This document shows positions 40,320 through 47,854 of a stretch of 64,000 bases of DNA, one piece after another; the first letter of the stretch is position 1, and every line of letters starts with the position of its first letter. The position numbers and the translations under genes are program-made. The DNA comes from Rhizobium phaseoli. GTDB lineage: Bacteria > Pseudomonadota > Alphaproteobacteria > Rhizobiales > Rhizobiaceae. The stretch lies in assembly GCF_010668805.1 (NCBI RefSeq), contig NZ_WUFT01000003.1, positions 248,001 to 312,000 of the forward strand, written 5' to 3'. Under the pieces are notes generated by a model that worked only from the letters and a program-made list of their open reading frames with translations, was not told the DNA's origin and did no database searches.

Positions 40320-41057
40320 TTAGTAGCCGGTGCCACCACGTAGCTCGATGACGAGCGTCTGCAAGAGAATCTTCACGTCGAGCAGCAGGCTGAAATGCCT
40401 GACATAGTAGATATCGCAGGCGATACGGGCGCGCGCTTGCAACGGCCGTGCCGTCGGGCCGCGCCAGCCGCGTGTCTGCGCCAGGCCGGTGATGCCGGGG
40501 CGCATGATGTGGCGTTGGTGGTAGTCCGGCACCAGCTCCTCATAGAGCCTGCCGGCTGCGCGCATATTGACCGCATGGCAGCGTGGACCGACCAGCGACA
40601 TCTCGCCCAACAGGACATTGAAAAGCTGCGGCAGCTCGTCGATATTGGTCCTGCGAAGCACCGCGCCGATAGCTGTCATCCGGCTGTCGCCCTTGACGGT
40701 CTGCTGAATGCCGCTCGGATCACAAGCGTCGGTCCGCATCGAGCGGAACTTGAAGACCGTGATCTTCCGGCCGTTCAGCCCCCAGCGGATCTGGCGGAAA
40801 AATACCGGGCCGCCATCATCGAGTTTGATGAACAGAGCGATTGCCAGAAAAAACGGCGCCAGCACGATGAGGGCGCTGAGCGAGGCGGCGATATCGAACA
40901 GCCGCTTCATGCCCAGCCTCACGATCATCTTTCTTTTGACAGGGGGAAAGCTATCCGGCTGGCGAATGTTGGAGTTGGCGATAACCAGGGTCTTGGTTTT
41001 GTCCTGACGCTGAGACGGATCGAAGCGTGAATTCGTCTTCGAAGTAAAAGCATTCAT
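40320..41057 (-). CDS. Bacterial sugar transferase, ExoY/WecB-type priming enzyme
   Basis: A 245-residue polyprenyl-phosphate sugar transferase that would attach the first sugar-1-phosphate of an exopolysaccharide or O-antigen repeat to undecaprenyl phosphate. It has one hydrophobic segment (about residues 56-77), then KRLFDIAASL, KFRSMRTDA, the RRTNIDELPQLFNVLLGEMSLVGPR-type core (RTNIDELPQL, MSLVGPR) and RPGITGLAQ. All are hallmarks of the family to which S. meliloti ExoY belongs. A tandem arrangement with the acyltransferase gene upstream suggests a small envelope polysaccharide locus. Confidence 0.9.
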   Translation of the reverse strand: MNAFTSKTNSRFDPSQRQDKTKTLVIANSNIRQPDSFPPVKRKMIVRLGMKRLFDIAASLSALIVLAPFFLAIALFIKLDDGGPVFFRQIRWGLNGRKITVFKFRSMRTDACDPSGIQQTVKGDSRMTAIGAVLRRTNIDELPQLFNVLLGEMSLVGPRCHAVNMRAAGRLYEELVPDYHQRHIMRPGITGLAQTRGWRGPTARPLQARARIACDIYYVRHFSLLLDVKILLQTLVIELRGGTGY

Positions 41058-41224
41058 AACGCAAGGTCCACAAGTTTAGATGCGATACTGAACTGAAGGG
41101 AGACAAATACATGCTCTTCTGTCGTTTGTCATCGGTCTAAATAACAAATTGCTAACCCGAATGAGGCCAAAAATGGGAGTATTTCCTTTTAAATTTAATG
41201 CCAGTAGTTGAGCTTGCTGGCGAA

Positions 41225-42445
41225 TTATACTTTAAAAGGAGTAGCCCGATTGGATTGGGGGGATGTCAGGCGATTGCCGGTATCGATCGCCGGCCTTTCC
41301 AGCAAGTGGTAACTGAGGCTTGCGACCAGAAGCACGAGTGCTGCCGCCAGTCCACAAGATAGCAGCCAGCCGGTGACGACATTTTCTGATGAAGCCCCGA
41401 ATGAGCCGGGGTTGAGCCTCTGGATCGAAATCAGGATGACTTCCTGCCAGATATAAATGCCGAAGGAGATCTTTGCGACGTAACGGACAGGGGCGTTGTC
41501 GAGCAGCCGGCCGAGGCGTTGCGAATGACAGAGCGAAACGAGCGCCGTTGCGATCGCCAGCGGGAAGACCGGGAAACCATAGGGAATCTCGAGCCAGCCG
41601 TAAGCTTCGGCGGAGCCGCCGGGCGATATGACGAGACGGTAGCCGGCAACGGCAAGAGCCAGCAGCGCTGCGGCATCGAACCAGGCGGAGGGCCTTCTTG
41701 AGAGCATGACTTCGACGCCGGCGGCAAGCGCGCCGAGCGCGAAGACGGCGAAGAAGCCGATCGGATTATATCGCGGCATCCACTCCTTTGCCCCGCCCTG
41801 GAGGCCGTATTGCCAGCCGCGTCCAATGTCGTCGAACGGAAAGACGGTGAGGATCAGCACATGGGCCAAGAGTACAGTTGCGATGACGCAGAGCCAGGCA
41901 AAGCGGGCAAGCAAGGGACGTTGTCTCAGGATGGACAAACGAAACAGCAGGAAGAAGCAGAGCGGCAGGAGGATATAGCTGGTGACCTCGAAGGGAATGG
42001 ACCAGAGCGGCCCGTCGGCTTCGACAGGAAAAAATGTGCGCCAATGCCACTGGCTCATGAACAGCAGCCCGGAGAAGTAGCGGAAGGCGAGCTCCGGCGT
42101 CAGCGGCAGAGCAAGCAGCGTCAGGCTGAGGGTGAAGCTGACGGTTGCGGCCACCCAGAAGCCCGGAGCGATGCGCGCCGCCCTGCGGATTGTGTATTGG
42201 CGGAGGCTGGGCATGGTGCTGCCGTCGTCGAGCGCGCGCCAGAAGGGATGGGCAAGAAGAAAGCCGCTAAGCACGAAGAAGATGGCAACGCCGAAATTGC
42301 CGAAGCGCAGGATGTTTGCGATGGGTCCCAGTTCGTCGGGAATTCTGCGCATATCCAGCCGGAGCGCCAGATGGTGGGCGAGCACCAGCAGACAGGCCGC
42401 CGCGCGCAGAAAGTCCGCTCCGGCCAGTCTCTCCTGTTGGCGCAT
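41225..42445 (-). CDS. Acyltransferase family 3 (OafA/ExoZ-like) membrane protein
   Basis: A 406-residue membrane acyltransferase with about ten spans that adds acetyl or succinyl groups to surface sugars. The signature start DFLRAAACLLVLAHH and the FFVLSGFLLAHPFW and PLWSIPFEVTSYI blocks are typical of OafA/ExoZ proteins. The open frame runs 23 codons further to 42514, but those codons lie in a palindromic repeat; ATG 42445 has GAGGGA just upstream and begins at the family N-terminus, so it is preferred. It precedes the sugar transferase gene by 167 bases in the same direction. Confidence 0.88.
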   Translation of the reverse strand: MRQQERLAGADFLRAAACLLVLAHHLALRLDMRRIPDELGPIANILRFGNFGVAIFFVLSGFLLAHPFWRALDDGSTMPSLRQYTIRRAARIAPGFWVAATVSFTLSLTLLALPLTPELAFRYFSGLLFMSQWHWRTFFPVEADGPLWSIPFEVTSYILLPLCFFLLFRLSILRQRPLLARFAWLCVIATVLLAHVLILTVFPFDDIGRGWQYGLQGGAKEWMPRYNPIGFFAVFALGALAAGVEVMLSRRPSAWFDAAALLALAVAGYRLVISPGGSAEAYGWLEIPYGFPVFPLAIATALVSLCHSQRLGRLLDNAPVRYVAKISFGIYIWQEVILISIQRLNPGSFGASSENVVTGWLLSCGLAAALVLLVASLSYHLLERPAIDTGNRLTSPQSNRATPFKV

Positions 42446-42458
42446 CTTGTCCCTCGCC

Positions 42459-42557
42459 TTACAGAGCCGCGCGCCTTCAGACGCGCGGCTCTGTAACACT
42501 TTGAATAACTGCATAATTTTTTCTTATATCGATTCCGATTTAAGAAATCATGCAGTG
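42459..42557. repeat. Second palindromic repeat family, copy 1
   Basis: TTACAGAGCCGCGCG (42459-42473) pairs with its perfect complement at 42482-42496, followed by a conserved tail through AACACTTTGAATAACTGCAT and a segment ending ...AATCATGCAGTG. A diverged copy in reverse orientation is at 45329-45432. The two copies flank three of the four thiamine-precursor transport genes (permease, ATPase, binding protein). The first 23 codons of the long acyltransferase frame come from this element and are probably not translated. Confidence 0.8.
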
Positions 42558-42605
42558 CCCAAGGGCTTTTCCGCGGAAAACCGCGATGGGCAAGGCCGGA
42601 ATGGC

Positions 42606-43616
42606 TCAGGCCAGCAGTTCGTTGGTGTAATAGGCGGAAAAGTCCGGCTTCTCCTTGAGTGCGGCGCCATTCGCGTCGACCAGGATGCCGTTCTCGACCA
42701 GGAAGCCACCAATGGCATCGGCCTTTGCCGGGTCGAGGGTGCCGATCACGCCGGCTTCGGACTTCAGGAAGTGTCCGTCGATCAATGCCTTCTGCGAAGC
42801 CTTCACAAGGTCCGTGTTCATCAGGGCGCCGTTGCTTCCTGATATCAGCAGTTCGCAAGCTTCGTCGGGATGATCGACGGAATAGGCATAACCCTTTCGC
42901 GTTGCCTGAATGAAAGCGCGGGCATTTTCCGGACTTGCCGAGAGATAGGCGTCGCTGGAGACGATGACCGTCGTCTGCTCGTCGGGTACGCCATAATCGG
43001 CATAATGGAAGCGGCCGATCCTGCGTTTTTCCAGCTCGGCGGCGATGCCTTCCCAGGTGTAGATCTCCAGCGTGAAATCGATCGAGCCGTTGTCCAGCGC
43101 CTCGTAGGCGGAGGTGCCGAGCGTAACGGTCTTGACCTCGCCTTTGCCGCCATCGTTACGGATCATCGCGGAGATCAAAGCGCTCTCCCAGGTTCCACCG
43201 AAGCCGCCATAGGTCTTGCCGTCGAGATCCTTAGGGCTCTTGATGTCGTCGCGTCCGCCCTTGTAGATCAGGCGTGCTGTTTCGGTCTGGACGACGCCGT
43301 AGACCATCTTCACATCGCCGCCGGCGGCGCGCTGCATGAGGGCCTCGATCTCGCTGCTGATGCCGAAATCGGCGACGCCGTTCGACACCAGCGTTCCGGC
43401 GCTGGTGTCGGTGAAGGGAAGAATTTCGACATCGAGACCGGCGGCCTCGTAGAAGCCCTTCGCCTTGGCGACATAGATGCCGATATGGTTGGTGTTGGGC
43501 GTCCAATCGAGCGCCATGCGCACCTTTGCGGGCGCCGACTGGGCGAAGGCCGGGCGGCCGGCAAGGCTTGCGGCGATGGCGGCAAAGATCGTCTGGCGAC
43601 GGGTGAGAAGCAGCAT
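42606..43616 (-). CDS. thiY: ABC transporter binding protein for thiamine precursor (ThiY-like)
   Basis: A 336-residue periplasmic protein of the NMT1/THI5-like family. Residues 1-25 are a signal peptide (ending in AFAQ). The mature part has the ThiY-like opening VRMALDWTPNTNHIGIYVAKAKGFY and the GVADFGIS, YGGFGGTWE and EIYTWEG segments, typical of proteins that bind N-formyl-aminomethyl-methylpyrimidine (HMP precursors). It is last in the riboswitch-controlled operon, separated from the ATPase gene by a RIME-like repeat. Confidence 0.9.
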   Translation of the reverse strand: MLLLTRRQTIFAAIAASLAGRPAFAQSAPAKVRMALDWTPNTNHIGIYVAKAKGFYEAAGLDVEILPFTDTSAGTLVSNGVADFGISSEIEALMQRAAGGDVKMVYGVVQTETARLIYKGGRDDIKSPKDLDGKTYGGFGGTWESALISAMIRNDGGKGEVKTVTLGTSAYEALDNGSIDFTLEIYTWEGIAAELEKRRIGRFHYADYGVPDEQTTVIVSSDAYLSASPENARAFIQATRKGYAYSVDHPDEACELLISGSNGALMNTDLVKASQKALIDGHFLKSEAGVIGTLDPAKADAIGGFLVENGILVDANGAALKEKPDFSAYYTNELLA

Positions 43617-43634
43617 GGTGACCTCCTCAGGTCT

Positions 43635-43745
43635 CTAGAGCGTGATGCCGAAAAGTGTGAGCGGTTTTCTCATGACATCATGCTCTAACTCTTTAAATTA
43701 GAACGGGATTCAGATTTCAGGCCGACCGGCCTGAAATCATCCTTT
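43635..43745. repeat. RIME-like palindromic repeat, copy B (reverse orientation)
   Basis: The same two-palindrome unit as at 23474-23587, inverted. CTAGAGC...TGCTCTA (43635-43687) forms one palindrome and the GATTTCAGGCC/GGCCTGAAATC stem (about 43713-43738) the other. It lies between two genes of the thiamine-precursor operon. The ATPase gene reads into it: its last 18 codons and stop are repeat sequence. Confidence 0.85.
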
Positions 43746-44497
43746 TCCAGCGGATGAAGCAGTGTTTGCAGGATTTCGGTTTCGATCGCCTGGGCCGCCG
43801 GCGAGCCGAGATCGGCAATGCTTCTCGGGCGGGGCAGGGGAACGTGGAATTCGCGGATGATACGCGCCGGGCGGGCCGAAAGCACGTAGATCCGGTCGGA
43901 GAGGAACACCGCCTCGCGGACATCGTGGGTGATCAGCAGCGCCGTCCAGCGGTGTTCGGTCCACATGCCCTGCAGCCATTCCTGGATCTGCGTGCGCGTC
44001 AGCGCGTCGAGCGCGCCGAACGGCTCGTCGAGCAGCAGCATGTCCTGGGTCTGGACGACAGTGCGCAGCAGGGCGGCGCGCTGGCGCATGCCGCCGGATA
44101 GTTCGGATGGATAATGGTGCTCAAAACCGGCAAGGCCGAAGCGCTCAAACAGCGGCGCCACCGTGGCGCGGGCCGCGCGGCGGCTCATGCCGCGCACTTC
44201 AAGGCCAAGTGCGGCATTGTCGATGATCCGGCGCCAGGGCATCAGCGCATCGCGCTGCGGCATGAAGGCAAAGGAATGCGGCGCCTGTTCCAGCGGCGCG
44301 CCCTTGAAAAGCACGGAGCCGGAATCGGGGCGAAGCGCCTGCGTCAGCAATCGGAGCACCGTCGATTTTCCGGAGCCGGATGGGCCGACGATCGAAACGA
44401 ACTCGCCGTTGGCGACCGTGAGCGAAATATCGCCCAGCACCTTCATGCCGTCGAACGACTTCGAGATGTTGCGCAGTTCGACCATCGTATCGCTCAT
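43685..44497 (-). CDS. thiZ: ABC transporter ATP-binding protein (ThiZ-like)
   Basis: A 270-residue ATPase of the nitrate/taurine/HMP type. Walker A is GPSGSGKST (about residues 39-47), the signature is LSGGMRQRAALLRT, and Walker B is MLLLDEPFGALDALTR. Its partners are the permease and binding protein of the same operon. The last 18 residues (from DDF to the end) are encoded by RIME-like copy B, so the natural C-terminus has been replaced or extended by the repeat. The ATG overlaps the permease stop. Confidence 0.92.
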   Translation of the reverse strand: MSDTMVELRNISKSFDGMKVLGDISLTVANGEFVSIVGPSGSGKSTVLRLLTQALRPDSGSVLFKGAPLEQAPHSFAFMPQRDALMPWRRIIDNAALGLEVRGMSRRAARATVAPLFERFGLAGFEHHYPSELSGGMRQRAALLRTVVQTQDMLLLDEPFGALDALTRTQIQEWLQGMWTEHRWTALLITHDVREAVFLSDRIYVLSARPARIIREFHVPLPRPRSIADLGSPAAQAIETEILQTLLHPLEKDDFRPVGLKSESRSNLKS

Positions 44498-45300
44498 CGC
44501 CGCGGCTCCTGCGACCGTTGCCAGGGCATGACAAGGCGCTCGATCAACAGCGTCAGTCCGAAGAGGCAGAGGGTGAGCACGGCGCTGATGACGACGGCGG
44601 CAAGCACGAGATCGGGGCGGAAATTATTCTTAGCGTTTAGGATATAGATGCCGAGGCCGCGGGCTGCGCCGGCATATTCGGCAAAGATCGCGCCGACGAC
44701 GGCATAGGTGATCGAGATTCTGAGGCCGGCGAAAAAATACGGCAGCGCGGAGGGAAGACGTGCCAGGCGGAAAATCCGCCAGCGGCTGGCCTTCATCGAG
44801 TTCAGCAATTCGGCAATGTCGCGGTCGGTCGATTGATAGCCCTGCAGCAGGGCGACCAGCAGCGGAAAGAAGGTGACGAGCGCCACCAGCAGGATCTTCG
44901 GCAACAGGCCGAAACCGAACCAGAGGACGACAAGGGGTGCGATCGCCACCAGCGGCAGCGTCTGGCTGGCGATGAAAATCGGCAGCAATGCCCTGCGCAT
45001 GAACGGCACGAAATCCATCAGGATCGAAGCGGCGAAGGCAAAGGCAAGCGACAGTGCGAAACCGCCGAGCGTCGCCCCCAGCGTCGGCCAGGTGTTTGAT
45101 ATCAGCGCCTCACGGTTCAGCCAGCCCTGGAAAACGATGCGCGAAGGCGCCGGCAGGATGGAAGGTTTGATGCCGGAAAGATCGACATAGAGTTCCCACG
45201 CCGCCAAAAAGGCGCAGCCCGCGAGAAAGGCGGGTATGCCCCGGTAGAGAGCGGCGCGGAGCGCGGCAAGGCGCGAATCCGATGGTTGTGGCGATGTCAT
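44494..45300 (-). CDS. thiX: ABC transporter permease (ThiX-like)
   Basis: A 268-residue inner-membrane permease of the BPD_transp_1 family with about six spans. The EAA-type coupling loop is seen around LLNSMKASRWRIFRLARLPSALPYFFAGLRI-like sequence (core MKASRWRIFRLARLP, about residue 168). The protein belongs with the ThiY and ThiZ neighbours to a pyrimidine-precursor importer. Its stop overlaps the ATPase start. A palindromic repeat fills the gap to the upstream YkoF gene. Confidence 0.9.
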   Translation of the reverse strand: MTSPQPSDSRLAALRAALYRGIPAFLAGCAFLAAWELYVDLSGIKPSILPAPSRIVFQGWLNREALISNTWPTLGATLGGFALSLAFAFAASILMDFVPFMRRALLPIFIASQTLPLVAIAPLVVLWFGFGLLPKILLVALVTFFPLLVALLQGYQSTDRDIAELLNSMKASRWRIFRLARLPSALPYFFAGLRISITYAVVGAIFAEYAGAARGLGIYILNAKNNFRPDLVLAAVVISAVLTLCLFGLTLLIERLVMPWQRSQEPRR

Positions 45301-45328
45301 CAGCGTTCGATTTCAGGCTTTCGTCGGG

Positions 45329-45432
45329 CACTGCATCATTCCTTAAATCGGAATCGATTTAGGGGTCGATCATGCAGCAATTTGAAGTGTTACAGCGTCC
45401 CTTGCGCGTCTGCCAAGACGCGCGGCACTGTA
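45329..45432. repeat. Second palindromic repeat family, copy 2 (reverse orientation)
   Basis: The inverted counterpart of 42459-42557: CACTGCATCATT, TTAAATCGGAATCGAT and TTTGAAGTGTTACAG match the complement of copy 1, and GCGCGTC...GACGCGC with outer TACAG/CTGTA makes the palindrome. It overlaps the 3' end of the YkoF-like gene and supplies its last 13 codons and TAA stop. Confidence 0.8.
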
Positions 45433-46022
45433 TTGGCGGAGACGGTGATGTCGAGCGTCACGTGTCCCTCCGGGTTGCCGAAGCGATAGAAGGTCTCATG
45501 AATGGTCGCAAAGACAGCGCCCGCATCGCCCCGCAGCCGGGTGCAGAAATTCTTGGCGCGGTCGAAGGTGCCGGAGCGCTTCAAGAAATCGATGCAGCCA
45601 TAGATCTCGTCCATATGGCTGCCGGTTCCCATGACGTAGAGCGAGAATTGCGCGGCTGCCGGCTGTCCGGTCTTCGTGGTGGTTTCAACGGCGGCAAGCG
45701 CTGCTGCAATCCGGTCGGCAAGCGGCTCCGCCCGGCCGGCGGAAGGGTTGACGCCGCAGATGGCATCGTCGGGCTCGCCCGGGCAGCCACGTGAGACCGC
45801 GGCGGACAGCACGCAGTGCTCGCCGGTATTGGCGGCGGCGACGAAAAGATCGCGCATAGCGGCGAAAAGGATATCAGGCGGGCCGACCAGCAGGGTGGAG
45901 ATGTCGTCGGTCTCGATGCGCAGCCTATCGCGATAGGGATCGAGCGCCTTGATGGCATCGAGGATGATTCCGACGAAATTGCCGGACATCGGATAGAGTG
46001 ACACTTGTGCGCCTGAGAACAT
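45390..46022 (-). CDS. YkoF-like thiamine/HMP-binding protein
   Basis: A 210-residue protein resembling Bacillus YkoF, which has two ferredoxin-like domains that bind thiamine or its pyrimidine. The first half starts AQVSLYPM and the second repeats it as AQFSLYVMG (near residue 124), supporting two related domains. It is the first gene behind the TPP riboswitch and probably hands the imported precursor on or keeps it at the membrane. The GAGG ribosome site lies in the 3' side of the riboswitch. The last 13 residues come from a palindromic repeat. Confidence 0.88.
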   Translation of the reverse strand: MFSGAQVSLYPMSGNFVGIILDAIKALDPYRDRLRIETDDISTLLVGPPDILFAAMRDLFVAAANTGEHCVLSAAVSRGCPGEPDDAICGVNPSAGRAEPLADRIAAALAAVETTTKTGQPAAAQFSLYVMGTGSHMDEIYGCIDFLKRSGTFDRAKNFCTRLRGDAGAVFATIHETFYRFGNPEGHVTLDITVSANTVPRVLADAQGTL

Positions 46023-46027
46023 CTGAA

Positions 46028-46115
46028 CCTCGCTCCGCTGGCATTACCCAGATCAGCTTTGAAGGGTCCAGAGGCTTGGCGCCTCACATCTCAGCCCCGG
46101 CGATACGGAGCTCCC
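46028..46115 (-). promoter_or_regulatory. TPP riboswitch (THI element)
   Basis: Read on the minus strand, this leader has the conserved parts of a thiamine-pyrophosphate riboswitch: GGGGCTGAGA (complement at 46089-46098), a variable stem, GACCC, CTGATCTGGGTAATGCCAGCG, and a closing helix GCTCCG (46106-46111) with CGGAGC (46032-46037). It ends a few bases before ATG 46022, and the GAGG ribosome site follows the closing helix, so thiamine pyrophosphate probably blocks translation of the uptake operon. Confidence 0.95.
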
Positions 46116-46203
46116 CTGTTATTTCGGCTGAAACTATCATCGGGTTTTTCTTCCCGCAACCGCAAAATTGCAAACCCGTCCACCCGGTCGGAAGGCACCT
46201 TGA

Positions 46204-46240
46204 GGGGAACACCCGAGGGACTTCCGTTCGGGTGTTCCCC
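46204..46240. promoter_or_regulatory. Long perfect hairpin of unknown role
   Basis: GGGGAACACCCGA (46204-46216) pairs perfectly over 13 bases with TCGGGTGTTCCCC (46228-46240), loop of 11. It lies between the riboswitch and soxR and has no T-run. It could be part of a small RNA with the second hairpin at 46310-46337 or an upstream leader element. Confidence 0.5.
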
Positions 46241-46309
46241 TGGTGGGCCCGTACCTGCCGGGAACGGACCGCAGCTCTCTGCCTCAGGCAGCGATATCGG
46301 CATAGAGGC

Positions 46310-46337
46310 CCCGATCGGTGGCGAGCCACCGATCGGG
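46310..46337 (+). terminator. Strong hairpin, possible terminator or small-RNA end
   Basis: CCCGATCGGTGGC (46310-46322) pairs perfectly with GCCACCGATCGGG (46325-46337), leaving only a GA turn, followed by CTTTA. The T-run is short, so termination is plausible but not sure. It stands 60 bases before soxR, upstream of the presumed soxR promoter. Confidence 0.45.
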
Positions 46338-46368
46338 CTTTACGGCTGCCGGAGCAAACGGTATAAAA

Positions 46369-46386
46369 CCTCAACCAATATTGAGG
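46369..46386 (+). promoter_or_regulatory. SoxR-box upstream of soxR
   Basis: CCTCAA-CCAATA-TTGAGG, an 18-base site with perfect arms that matches the SoxR operator pattern (CCTCAAGttaaCTTGAGG-type). It ends 10 bases before the soxR ATG, pointing to autoregulation. Confidence 0.85.
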
Positions 46387-46396
46387 TCAAGAGACG

Positions 46397-46861
46397 ATGG
46401 GTACGATTCCTGCAACGCCGCTCGGCAGGCTCCTGACGGTCGGTGAAGTGGCGGAGCGCAGCGGCCTTGCCGTCTCGGCGCTGCATTTTTACGAGACCAA
46501 AGGACTGATCTCGAGCATCCGCTCCCGCGGCAACCAGCGGCGTTATGGGCGCGATGTGCTTCGCCGTCTCGGCATCATCAAGGTGGCGCAGCGTGTCGGC
46601 ATTCCACTTGCGGAAATCCAGGCAGCGTTCAGGTCCCTGCCGCAGGGACGCACGCCGACGGTCGCCGACTGGCAGACGCTGTCAGCGCGCTGGAAGGATG
46701 ATCTCGATGTGCGAATCAGCCGGCTCAGCCTGTTGCGAGACCGATTGACCGGCTGCATCGGCTGCGGTTGCCTGTCGATCGAAAGCTGTCCGTTGCGCAA
46801 TCCCTGCGACCGGCTCGGCCAGGAAGGGCCGGGTGCGCGGCTTCTGGAGGCCGAAAGCTAA
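46397..46861 (+). CDS. soxR: Redox-sensing activator SoxR
   Basis: A 154-residue MerR-family regulator. The winged helix-turn-helix covers residues 12-80 and the dimer helix follows. Four cysteines, Cys120, Cys123, Cys125 and Cys131, form the CxxCxCxxxxxC pattern that holds the 2Fe-2S cluster. In non-enteric bacteria SoxR responds to redox-cycling compounds and switches on oxidoreductase and efflux genes. No soxS is seen. A SoxR-box lies directly upstream; the SDR gene downstream may be a target or a co-transcribed partner. Confidence 0.95.
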   Translation: MGTIPATPLGRLLTVGEVAERSGLAVSALHFYETKGLISSIRSRGNQRRYGRDVLRRLGIIKVAQRVGIPLAEIQAAFRSLPQGRTPTVADWQTLSARWKDDLDVRISRLSLLRDRLTGCIGCGCLSIESCPLRNPCDRLGQEGPGARLLEAES

Positions 46862-46981
46862 CTCCTGGGGAGGCTGGGTCCTCCCGGAAAGATCGATGCC
46901 TGCCTTTCTTTCGATTGCCGCGCTCATATGTTAAGGGCGAGTGACGCAACCGGCGGCACTGTCCGCGAGGAGGACGGCTTC

Positions 46982-47752
46982 GTGTTTCATCCCAGACTGT
47001 TCGAAAATCGCAATGTCGTCGTCACCGGCGCCGGCCGCGGCATTGGCCTCGAAGTCGCTCGGCAGTTTCTGGACTGCGGCGCGAAGGTGATCGTCCATAC
47101 CGGGCGCAAGCCGGGACGGGATCTGCCGGATTTCCTGCTGACGGCTGAATCAGAAAGACGGGCGCTGCTGTTGCATGCCGATTTCTCCGCCGCCGGCGGG
47201 GCGGCGCAATTTGCCGAACAGGTTCTGGCTTTCTTCGACAGGGTGCATGTGCTCGTCAACAATGCCGGCACCATGCTTGGCCGGTTTCCCGCTGACACGC
47301 TGACCGACGCAGAATATGAGGCGGTCATACGTCTCAACCAGACATCGGTGGTGATGCTGACGCGGGCTTTGCTGCCGGCATTGAAGGCGGCCGACGGCGC
47401 TGCCATCGTCAACACCGTGTCGATTTCGGCGCTGACCGGCGGCAGTCCCGGCTCCTCGATCTATTCGGCCTCGAAAGCCTTTGTTGCGACCTATTCCAAA
47501 GCGCTTGCCCGCGAGCTTGCCCCGGATGGCATCCGCGTCAACTGCGTCTCGCCGGGAACGATCGAGACGGATTTCCACGAGCGCTATTCCTCCAGAGAAA
47601 AGCTGGAGCAGACGAGGAAATCCATCCCCCTGCAGCGGCTCGGCACGGCGGAGGATTGCGCTCCCGCCTACCTGTTCCTGGCGGCTCCCTCGCTCTCCGG
47701 ATACATCACCGGCCAGGTGATCGAGATCAATGGCGGACAGCTTATCTGCTGA
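46982..47752 (+). CDS. Short-chain dehydrogenase/reductase after soxR
   Basis: A 256-residue SDR. TGAGRGIG is at about residues 14-21, NNAG near 93, then Ser (VNTVSIS), Tyr-Lys in YSASK and the ending GQVIEINGG. GTG 46982 is chosen: GAGGAGG stands 8 bases upstream, and residue numbering then matches other SDRs, whereas ATG 46928 would add 18 unrelated residues. Substrate unknown. SoxR often controls such oxidoreductases, so the position 120 bases after soxR may be meaningful. Confidence 0.83.
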   Translation: MFHPRLFENRNVVVTGAGRGIGLEVARQFLDCGAKVIVHTGRKPGRDLPDFLLTAESERRALLLHADFSAAGGAAQFAEQVLAFFDRVHVLVNNAGTMLGRFPADTLTDAEYEAVIRLNQTSVVMLTRALLPALKAADGAAIVNTVSISALTGGSPGSSIYSASKAFVATYSKALARELAPDGIRVNCVSPGTIETDFHERYSSREKLEQTRKSIPLQRLGTAEDCAPAYLFLAAPSLSGYITGQVIEINGGQLIC

Positions 47753-47785
47753 TTTACTTGGATCTTTTTTGGCATTTCATCACTA

Positions 47786-47813
47786 TTGACCAATTCGCTT
47801 TTGCGAATATGCT
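47786..47813 (+). promoter_or_regulatory. Promoter with operator in the spacer, upstream of ArsR-type gene
   Basis: TTGACC (47786-47791), a 16-base spacer and TATGCT (47808-47813) form a good sigma-70-like promoter. Inside the spacer, ATTCGC-TTTT-GCGAAT (47793-47808) is a perfect inverted repeat, well placed for a repressor. It suggests self-repression by the gene that follows. Confidence 0.65.
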
Positions 47814-47854
47814 ATTGTGCTGATCTACCTCACCGCCTCCTTCCGAGATATCGA

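Noticed and set aside
42446-42514. N-terminal extension of the acyltransferase by 23 residues
   Set aside because: The codons lie in a palindromic repeat, and the downstream ATG has a good ribosome site and begins at the family N-terminus.
42567-42580. TTTTCCGCGGAAAA palindrome downstream of thiY
   Set aside because: Symmetric and noticeable, but it has no loop or T-run on the minus strand, so I do not call it a terminator; it may be chance.
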